The translations under genes and the position numbers were made by a program. Shown here piece by piece: positions 1 to 7,200 of a stretch of DNA of 11,892 nt. The DNA is from Candidatus Cloacimonadota bacterium (lineage in GTDB: Bacteria > Cloacimonadota > Cloacimonadia > Cloacimonadales > WRIO01), in contig JALNXV010000076.1 in assembly GCA_023230175.1 (NCBI GenBank), forward strand, positions 1 through 11,892, written 5' to 3'. The notes under the pieces were generated by a model. That model worked only from the letters and a program-made list of their open reading frames with translations. It did no database searches and was not told the DNA's origin. Position 1 is the first letter of the stretch, and every line of letters begins with the position of its first letter.

Positions 1-198
1 AGTGTTCATTTCAGATAATTTCAAAACTTATCCATCATTTTGACTCCTATTTTTGTTTGATATTCATAAAGGATTTATTGAATTTATCCTTCATAATAGT
101 GTCAACTTATTCAGGACTAGACAAGTATGTTTAACGTATTGAAAATTAGTTATTTAGTAGTAATAGTGTAATAATTGCAAAAGTAGTGTAAATATTTC
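1..198. other. Left-end spacer with no supported gene
   Basis: No convincing coding region is visible on either strand. One + frame stays open from the window edge to a stop at 132-134 (about 43 codons). It could be the tail of an upstream gene, but its composition does not resemble a recognisable protein end. A weak inverted repeat (AAGGAT at 69-74, ATCCTT at 86-91) has no T-tract, so I do not call it a terminator. Confidence 0.5.
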
Positions 199-228
199 TT
201 GACAGAAGTTAATGTATATATGTATAAT
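199..228 (+). promoter_or_regulatory. Consensus sigma-70-type promoter
   Basis: TTGACA at 199-204 and TATAAT at 223-228 are both perfect matches to the bacterial housekeeping -35 and -10 hexamers, separated by 18 bp. Transcription would be expected to begin about 7 nt after the -10 box, near 235-236. That coincides with the ATG at 236 of the lipoprotein gene. No Shine-Dalgarno sequence lies between the promoter and that ATG, so the message may be leaderless. The promoter probably drives the lipoprotein gene and the overlapping HDOD gene. Confidence 0.75.
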
Positions 229-235
229 AGATATT

Positions 236-1054
236 ATGAAAAAAATATATTTTAATTTGTTAATAATATTGATAATTATCGGGTGTAAGAGTAAAACAAC
301 AGACGCAGGCAATGGCGTAGGAATTAACGAAATGTCCGTTTATGGTATTGTGGTAGAAACAATTTATACAGAAGATGTTTTATTTTCTGTGCAAGGCTTA
401 GCCGGAGTTAGTATTGTTGTTAATGGAGATACTCTTGCAATTACGGATATGGAAGGTTGTTATAGTATAGAATTTCAACAAGAAGGTCCTTATACTTTGT
501 ATGCTCAAAAGGATGGTTATGTATACGATTCACAGACAGTTAATTTATATGATCAGATAGAATTACAACGAGATTTTTATTTACAAAAGGATAATGAAGT
601 AAGTCATGGATGGCATGCTTTTAATATGGGGGCAAGGATTTCGATTGATAGTGATGGTTTATCATTATATTCTCTTGGTTTGAGAGAAGCTTATGCAACA
701 AAGAGAATTAAGCTAGCAAATAATCTAATATATTCTTTTTCTGCAAAAGTCAAAAAAGATATTATGACACAAACGATATATTTTGCAGTTCAACCTCAAA
801 TTAACGGTAATGAATGGCAGTATCAATCTTGGATGTTAGATGAATGGAGAGATTGTATAATAGAATATGAAATAAATGATACTACTGTACTTGACTCGAC
901 ATTAGTTTATCAAGACGAAGTAATTACTGATACTTTATATATTTATCCTGATTCTGTTGATGTTGTCTTAAAGATTGGGGTAGAGGGCAATACAGATCAT
1001 CCTGCAGGTAGTTTTAAGGATATTATAATAAGGGAGATTAATGATGGGAAATAG
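236..1054 (+). CDS. Lipoprotein with carboxypeptidase-regulatory-like domain
   Basis: This is a predicted lipoprotein of 272 residues. The N-terminus has a short basic start (MKK), a hydrophobic stretch and a lipobox-like IIGC with Cys at residue 17, so the mature protein should be lipid-anchored in the envelope. Residues about 35-119 look like a carboxypeptidase-regulatory-like beta-sandwich: GVSIVVNGDTLAITDMEGCY, then YTLYAQKDGY, the usual pattern of these repeats. Residues about 120-272 are beta-rich with many aromatic residues (QPQINGNEWQYQSW) and resemble a carbohydrate-binding-like jelly roll, but I cannot assign a family. An upstream in-frame ATG at 212 would add eight residues (MYICIIDI), yet it lies inside the promoter spacer, so the start at 236 is preferred; it also gives a normal lipoprotein signal. 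The 3' end overlaps the next gene by 11 nt. The ligand and role are unknown. Confidence 0.85.
   Translation: MKKIYFNLLIILIIIGCKSKTTDAGNGVGINEMSVYGIVVETIYTEDVLFSVQGLAGVSIVVNGDTLAITDMEGCYSIEFQQEGPYTLYAQKDGYVYDSQTVNLYDQIELQRDFYLQKDNEVSHGWHAFNMGARISIDSDGLSLYSLGLREAYATKRIKLANNLIYSFSAKVKKDIMTQTIYFAVQPQINGNEWQYQSWMLDEWRDCIIEYEINDTTVLDSTLVYQDEVITDTLYIYPDSVDVVLKIGVEGNTDHPAGSFKDIIIREINDGK
1031..1036 (+). promoter_or_regulatory. Ribosome binding site deciding the HDOD gene start
   Basis: AGGGAG lies inside the end of the upstream lipoprotein gene. Two adjacent ATGs follow, at 1041 and 1044. The spacing is 4 nt to the first and 7 nt to the second. The genes at 2408 and 10758 both use a 7-nt spacing, which favours 1044. 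Confidence 0.6.
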
Positions 1055-2279
1055 TCAGATTTTAGCTTGTTTAATACAGGATAAAGTTCTTATAAATAGG
1101 ATTAAGGAATTGGTTAAAAAGTGTGATAAGGATGTTAAATTATTAATTTTTAAGAAATCAGAAGAACTCTTGGATAAGATAGATGATGATCGAATAGATT
1201 TAGTTTTTATTGATAAAGATTTAGCCGGAGAAGATTTTAGAGAAGTTTTACAAAACATTAAAAATGATTTTCCTTACGTTGTAAGAATTCTTTTAGCTGA
1301 GTCTTGGTCTCAGCAATTAGTATTAATGACTAATGACATAGTTCATTTGATTTTAGAAAAGAAATACCTTGAGGAAAATTTAAATGATCTGTTTATCAAA
1401 GCTGAGAAATTAGGTTCTTTATTGCAAAATAAAGACTTGGTAAAATTAATAAATTCTTTTGATTCATTACCTGTTTTACAGCCATTATATATAGAGTTAT
1501 TACAAATGATACAAAGTTCGGACGTATCATTGAAAAAGATTGGTGAATTGATTGAAAGCGATATATCTCTTAGTACCAGGGTTTTGCAAGTCGCTAATAT
1601 GTCTGTTTTTGCTCATATTGGTAGAATTTCTTCAACTAAACAAGCGGTTGTATTTTTGGGATTGAATGTTATTAGAGCATTAATTTTATATATCCAGGTT
1701 TTTAGTTTTGATTCAAATAACAGCCATTTTTATAAATATCTGAAGCAATTGGAAAAGCATTGTTTAAAGGTAGCTGAAACATCAAAAGCAATCTCAATAG
1801 ATTATAATGTTAATCGAATGATGCAAGACGACTGTTTTACTGCAGGATTACTTCACGATATTGGGAAATTAGTAATTATGACTAAATTAGAGAACTGGGA
1901 GCAAATTTTAGAACACGCTCATCAAAGTAATATACCTGTTTGGAAGGCTGAAAATGAGATTTTAGGAACTTCTCATGCTGAAATAGGAGCTTATTTATTG
2001 GGTGTTTGGGGATTCCCTACTGAAATAATTGATGCAGTAGCATATCATCATAAACCTTTAAATAGTAAAAAAGATTTTTATTTGCCTTTGACTTTTGTAC
2101 ATATTGCTGAAGCTATGACTCAAGCAGAAGATATAATTGATGAAGATACATTTTATAGTTATTTGGATTTTGAATATCTGAATAAACTAAATATTAAGGA
2201 TAAAACTATTAATTTTTATAAGAATTTTACTCGCAAAGGAGAAACTCAGATTATTGATGAACTTGATGATGAGGTCTGA
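1044..2279 (+). CDS. Degenerate receiver-HDOD signalling protein
   Basis: This is a cytosolic protein of 411 residues with no signal peptide. Residues about 5-120 have the shape of a response-regulator receiver. The likely phosphoacceptor is Asp57 (LVFIDKDL) and the conserved Lys is Lys106 (LEKK). The first-strand acidic pair is reduced to Gln-Asp13, and the Thr/Ser switch position is Ala85 (RILLAES), so phosphorelay function is uncertain. Residues about 135-345 form an HDOD domain: LPVLQPLY, then VLQVAN and QAVVFLGLNVIRAL. Unlike many HDOD proteins it keeps a full HD-type set: His239, His271-Asp272 (LLHDIGKL), His311 (SHAEIGAYLLGVWGFP) and His335-His336 (AYHHKP). HDOD proteins act in bacterial signalling and regulation; whether this one is a phosphohydrolase cannot be told from sequence. 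It overlaps the lipoprotein gene and is probably co-transcribed with it. An alternative start at 1041 adds one Met. Confidence 0.88.
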   Translation: MGNSQILACLIQDKVLINRIKELVKKCDKDVKLLIFKKSEELLDKIDDDRIDLVFIDKDLAGEDFREVLQNIKNDFPYVVRILLAESWSQQLVLMTNDIVHLILEKKYLEENLNDLFIKAEKLGSLLQNKDLVKLINSFDSLPVLQPLYIELLQMIQSSDVSLKKIGELIESDISLSTRVLQVANMSVFAHIGRISSTKQAVVFLGLNVIRALILYIQVFSFDSNNSHFYKYLKQLEKHCLKVAETSKAISIDYNVNRMMQDDCFTAGLLHDIGKLVIMTKLENWEQILEHAHQSNIPVWKAENEILGTSHAEIGAYLLGVWGFPTEIIDAVAYHHKPLNSKKDFYLPLTFVHIAEAMTQAEDIIDEDTFYSYLDFEYLNKLNIKDKTINFYKNFTRKGETQIIDELDDEV

Positions 2280-2330
2280 TAAAAACAACTTTGAAAAATA
2301 CATAAATTTTAATAATTTAGAAAAAAATAA

Positions 2331-2361
2331 TTGACAATAAATCTGATAATCATTTTATAGA
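2331..2361 (+). promoter_or_regulatory. Possible promoter of the three-gene surface operon
   Basis: A perfect TTGACA at 2331-2336 is followed by only partial -10 matches: TTTTAT at 2353-2358 (16-bp spacer) or TATAGA at 2356-2361 (19-bp spacer). A Bacteroidetes-style TAnnTTTG also occurs at 2380-2387 (TATTTTTG), but no TTTG lies at the expected upstream distance. A promoter in this spacer is likely; its exact position is uncertain. Confidence 0.4.
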
Positions 2362-2367
2362 TACATA

Positions 2368-2388
2368 TCAAAAATAAATTATTTTTGA
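2368..2388. repeat. Perfect 21-bp palindrome, candidate operator
   Basis: TCAAAAATAA and TTATTTTTGA are perfect 10-nt inverted arms around a single central A at 2378. It sits just after the possible promoter and before the ribosome binding site at 2396-2400. A one-base centre fits a protein-binding site better than a tight hairpin, though an RNA stem with a small AT loop is also possible. The arms are almost all A/T, so chance cannot be excluded in this composition. Confidence 0.45.
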
Positions 2389-2395
2389 GATAGAT

Positions 2396-2400
2396 GGAGG
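2396..2400 (+). promoter_or_regulatory. Strong ribosome binding site
   Basis: GGAGG stands 7 nt before the ATG at 2408. It fixes this start and shows that the organism uses Shine-Dalgarno initiation, which is uncommon in classical Bacteroidetes. Confidence 0.85.
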
Positions 2401-2407
2401 CATTTAA

Positions 2408-4246
2408 ATGAAAGAGAATTTGTGTTTATTATTGAAAATATATTTTAAAAAATCAATAAAAATTTTATGTTTATTATGTGTAGTATTTCTTATGTCTTGC
2501 GACGGGGAAAATGATGATATTATTAATTTTGATACACCATATAGTCTTAAACTTGAGAAAGTAGAAGAGGGACAATTAAAATTAAGTTGGAGTTATAGAT
2601 TAAATTCTGATGAGGTTAATTATATTGTAGCTAGAAAAAACGGTGATGAAAATTGGAATGAAAATTATAGCCTTATTACTAATAATGATAAAGTTTTTTA
2701 TGATAATATTTCTTCAAATTCTTATAATGTTTACAGTTATAAAGTAAAAGCTGATAATAAAGTCGAAACTATTGATACAACAGCTGAGGCAAATTTTTCA
2801 GCTACTGTGTCATATTTCCCTGAAGTTACTATGCCAACTAATCTGAGTATAACTCAAATAGCTCAAAATGAGCTGATACTAAGTTGGGAAGATAATGTTT
2901 CCGGAGAAACAGGGTATAAGATTGATAAAAAGATAAACAATCAAGATTGGATTATAGCTTATGCAACTATTCCGGAAAATTCATTAGAATATACAGAGAT
3001 TTTAGATGAAGCTGTCAATTTGATTTCATATAGAATATATGCTTTTGTGGGAGAATCATCAGGACCTGCAAATGAGATAAGTTTTACTCCTACTTTACAA
3101 TTGCCAACGGATTTGACAGCTACTCAAATTTCAGACACTCAGGTAAGTTTATCATGGAATTATACTAGTGATCTTCCAAACTTTTTTGAAATTCAGAGGC
3201 AGGTTGGTACTAATGATTGGCAGGATTTAAATAGTATCTATGGTGAAAATAGAGATTATACAGATACTCCGGAGTTTCCTACTGCTACTTTTTCTTATAG
3301 AGTACGTGCTATAAAAGATACATTATTTTCTTCCTATTCAAATGAAACGAGTATAAATTTTAACATTCAGGAAATTAGTTCAATAGATAATAATGAACAA
3401 GGTACTCAGATGTATTACTGTGATTTATATATTTATCTTGCAAACAGTTATTCGGGAGTTAAGATACTTAATGTGAGCAATCCGACCGCTCCTATTCAAA
3501 TTGCTACTATTAATATTGAAAGTAAAACTACAAGTGTTTATGTCGATGATGATATATTGTATGTCATTAATGATAATAATTTGCTACAATTATTTGACGT
3601 TTCTAATGTCTCCAACCCGATAAAAATAAGTGAATTACAGCTATATGGCGAAGGTTATCAGATAAAAGTTATTAGTAACGGTCTTGATAAATATGCCTTG
3701 GTTGCATCAGGTTCAGCAGGATTAATTGTAGTTAAAGTTAATCAAGTAGATTCTCCTTATCTTGTTGCTGTGGACTTAATTAATACAATGGGTAATTGTG
3801 TTGGCTTTGATTATAAAAATGGTCAATTATTTTTAGCTGATAGTCAAAACGGATTATTGGTATATCAAGTTAATGGCTTTAATGTTGAACAGTTAGATTA
3901 TCATTTAAATAGTATATCCTATGTAAATTCAGTAATTTTAAAAGACGATTTTCTATATTTGACCTCAGGAAATGAAGGATTTTCTATTTATAATAAAAAT
4001 ACTTATTCGCCACTTTCTCAATTAGATACACATGGATTTTCAAATTCTATAAGTGTTAATAATAATAATTTATTTTTATCAGACAAAGATAATGGTCTTT
4101 TGGTTTATTCTGTATCTAATCCTTTAAAAATTTATAATCTTTGTCATTTAGAGTTTAATGAAGATGTTATTGATGTCTATGTAAGAAATAGATATGCATA
4201 TATATTAACTACAAATAGTTTTAAAGTTATTAAGATTCGTTCTTAG
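2408..4246 (+). CDS. FN3 / LVIVD beta-propeller lipoprotein
   Basis: This is a 612-residue predicted lipoprotein. A basic N-terminus (KKSIK) and hydrophobic stretch end in the lipobox LMSC, with Cys at residue 31. Three fibronectin type III domains follow at about 43-133, 143-229 and 233-321; each shows the conserved core Trp in a similar context (LKLSW, LILSW, VSLSW) and the later Y-x-V/I-x-A strand. Residues about 335-612 contain seven repeats of the LVIVD type (for example LANSYSGVKILNVSNPTAP and VSNVSNPI), the number expected of a seven-bladed propeller. Such modules typically mediate protein or carbohydrate contacts; no catalytic motif is seen and there is no C-terminal sorting domain. 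Its stop codon forms part of the next gene's ribosome binding site, so it is surely co-transcribed with the giant secreted protein. A partner or surface-anchor role for that protein is inference. Confidence 0.85.
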   Translation: MKENLCLLLKIYFKKSIKILCLLCVVFLMSCDGENDDIINFDTPYSLKLEKVEEGQLKLSWSYRLNSDEVNYIVARKNGDENWNENYSLITNNDKVFYDNISSNSYNVYSYKVKADNKVETIDTTAEANFSATVSYFPEVTMPTNLSITQIAQNELILSWEDNVSGETGYKIDKKINNQDWIIAYATIPENSLEYTEILDEAVNLISYRIYAFVGESSGPANEISFTPTLQLPTDLTATQISDTQVSLSWNYTSDLPNFFEIQRQVGTNDWQDLNSIYGENRDYTDTPEFPTATFSYRVRAIKDTLFSSYSNETSINFNIQEISSIDNNEQGTQMYYCDLYIYLANSYSGVKILNVSNPTAPIQIATINIESKTTSVYVDDDILYVINDNNLLQLFDVSNVSNPIKISELQLYGEGYQIKVISNGLDKYALVASGSAGLIVVKVNQVDSPYLVAVDLINTMGNCVGFDYKNGQLFLADSQNGLLVYQVNGFNVEQLDYHLNSISYVNSVILKDDFLYLTSGNEGFSIYNKNTYSPLSQLDTHGFSNSISVNNNNLFLSDKDNGLLVYSVSNPLKIYNLCHLEFNEDVIDVYVRNRYAYILTTNSFKVIKIRS

Positions 4247-4249
4247 GAG
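4245..4249 (+). promoter_or_regulatory. Ribosome binding site overlapping a stop codon
   Basis: AGGAG overlaps the TAG stop (4244-4246) of the preceding gene and lies 5 nt before the ATG at 4255. An in-frame GTG at 4249 overlaps this site and is therefore an unlikely start. Confidence 0.75.
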
Positions 4250-4254
4250 TGTTT

Positions 4255-7200
4255 ATGAAAAAAATATTTATCTTATCTTGTCTTTTTTTGATATTAAGTA
4301 TTATCGCAGTTAATGATTCGTTATTATTTGCTCAAACAAATGTAGTTATTGCCAATGTATCAGTAAGTCCGATGCCTTTTTCTCCGGATAATGATGGACA
4401 AAATGACGAGACTACAATAAGTTTCAATCTTTACTATACAGAAGATATATCCAATCCACAAGTTGAAATTATAGTTTTTAGAGATAATGACCTTAATGAT
4501 ATAATAAAAAATATTTATGAAGAAAACCCAATGCAAGGTTTGAATTATTGTTTTTGGGATGGAAAAGATAATACAGGAACTACTGTACTTGACGGAAATT
4601 ATGGAATTAGAATTATTTTTAAAGACAATGGGACTGAATTAGAGAATTATTCTCTTCATAACGGGATTATTGTTAGTACATTATACCCTGAAATAGAATT
4701 GATTTCATCAAGTCCTAATCCTTTTTCGCCTAATGATGATGGGTTTCAAGATGTGCATTCTGTAAACTTTAAGGTAAAAAATACTCAAATAACTTATATC
4801 GGATTAATTAAATTTGATTTTTCTGATTCTACAATAGTTTTTGAAGATGGACCTTATTCTTTGCCAACTGACGGAACCTACCTTTTTGTAAATCGACCGG
4901 CATCTAAAAGTGCCGATATTACTATCCCTGCAAATATGGTTTATAACTTAACTCTTGAAGGTTTTGAAACAGAAATTATTAGAGGAAGAAGTATTTATAA
5001 ATTAGGAGAAAATTATCAAAGAGTATTTTCTGTAAACTCAGGGAATGTTGGTTTTAGTTTTTCACCTGAACTTTTGGAAGCCTTTGATGAAGGTATTGAT
5101 TATCTCGCCATTTATGGAGTTTCAAGTAATCTATCTTTTAATATCTTAAATAATAATGGCTCTCAATTTTCTTTAAATGATTTATATTCTCAATACTATG
5201 GTTCATTTATGGAAAATACAATAGACCATACTGATGTAAGCTTATCAACAGAAAGACAATATCTTTTGAATATCGGTAAAAATGAAAACCAATTTCCCGG
5301 TCAAGAAATGTCTGATGGACGATATTTATATAGACTTGTTGTTTCTAATGCTGTAGAAACTTCTGCGGTTACCAGCGGTGAATTTATTGTAAATAATAAC
5401 CCAATACAAGTTTCCGGTCAAACTATTCCTGAACAAATTTCTCCTCAAACTATTGATGGATATTTTGACTCTACTGTAATTCAATATTCACCATCTGAAG
5501 ATGCTTATATTAACGTTAAAATCTTTGATACTGAAGATATCCTTATCAGAACTTTAGTCCAGGCTCAATTAAATCTTGCTCAAAATGGTAATTATGTTAT
5601 ATGGGATGGAAAGGATAATGCAGGGAATATAGTATCTATGGATTCTTCAGCAACGTATTATGTTGAAGTGACTGCTGTAGATAAATACATAAATGATGAT
5701 ATTGTAAATGTGATTAAACCGGTATTAGTGGATAATTCAATTCCTTTGCCGGCAGTACTTAATCAAACACAACCTGATTCATTAAATTTAACTGATATTA
5801 CTTTATCCGGCATATCTAATGAGATAAATTGTGATATTATTCTTATTCATAATGAGGTAAATAAAGGTGTTGTCGGTGTAACTCCTCAATATCCCGGATA
5901 TTTTGAATTTCCTGTTTCTCTTGAAGAAGGAGAAAATAATATTCAAGTAAAATTGAGAGACAGTGTTTATAACCTTGGAAGTCAATCTAACGATATTTTT
6001 TATTATGTTGATTCTCAAAAACCTGAGATTGTAAATATATATCCCGATAATAATTTTAATTTTAGTTCATTGCCAATGATTTTTAAAGCTAATATTATTG
6101 ATGATGGGATTGGAGTTAGTAGAGTTAGGTTTGGTTTTTCTTTTAATGACAATCCTAATCTTTCATGGATAACTGCGACAGAAGATTCAGTAAATTATTA
6201 TAGCTGTATTATAAATTCTACTCATTCACAATTTACTAACGACCCTGATCAAGTATTAATTAATATGTATGTATCAGCTATTGATAGTTTGAATAATATA
6301 ATAATTTCAGAGATACCAATGACATATAATTATTTTAAGCCAACTTCAGTTACTCCACCGGAGTTTGTTTCAAGTTATCCTATTAATGAGTCAAATATAA
6401 AAAGTATTAATAATAATCAAATATCAATTGTTATTAATAGCGAGATTCCTTTAATTGAGGAAGAGACAGATTTGATTTTAACTAATGGAGTAGATTCGTT
6501 GTATCACAATAATGGTGCGATTTTAAGCCAAAATAATGAGGGAAATGAGTATGAGATAATTTTAAGCTTAATAAACTCATTGTCTGTTGATGGATCTGAT
6601 GATGCGTTATATAGTATTTATTATTCTCTTAAGACAGAGATAAATCAAGAAAAAGAGGGTGTAATTTCATTTAATTATGATACTCAAAAACCTTTGAGTA
6701 CGGCTACTAAAATAAATAACTCAGAATTATTTATAGCAAATAACCAAACATATTTCAATGCAGATATTGATTCTATTTCTGTATATATTGATGATTTATT
6801 GAGTGGTGTTAATTATGCTTCTAATATGACGAGAGTTAGTTTACTAAATTCTTCAAATCAGGTTGTAACCGGAATAAGAAGTCATAGCAAGGTTGAAAAA
6901 AGAATAACTTGGAAACTTCATCAATCTCTTTCAATAAGTAATCATAACAATTTAGGGCTTTATACAATACAACTCTTAACTACCGATAATGCCGGTAATG
7001 TTTTATCACAAGAAATGAGTTTTAGACTTATCAACGCCACTCAACCTCAGATAACGGAACATATCCCACAAGCAAATATAAATATCAATCAACTTGTTGA
7101 TAACCGTATAACTAAAAAAGTTCTTGATACAAATGGCTTTGGATTAGACAAAACAAATACCACTATTATTTTAAACAGCCCTGATAATAGTATAATTCAA

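Noticed and set aside
20..45. Minus-strand AGGAG followed by an ATG near the left edge
   Set aside because: The frame stops after five codons (MMDKF), so it is not a gene start.
69..91. Inverted repeat AAGGAT / ATCCTT as a terminator
   Set aside because: Only six pairs, interior mismatches and no T-tract.
3..134. Open + frame from the window edge to 134 that might be the tail of an upstream gene
   Set aside because: It has only about 43 codons and no recognisable domain, and open frames of this length arise by chance; the edge prevents a decision.
1055..1258. Minus-strand open frame of 67 codons
   Set aside because: It lies wholly within the receiver part of the HDOD gene and has no domain or ribosome binding site; it is a shadow frame.
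2380..2387. Bacteroidetes-type -7 box TAnnTTTG
   Set aside because: No TTTG at the usual distance upstream. The match falls within the palindrome and is easily produced by AT-rich sequence.
5803..6018. Minus-strand open frame of 71 codons
   Set aside because: It lies inside the Ig-like part of the giant protein; its composition is that of reversed AT-rich coding sequence.
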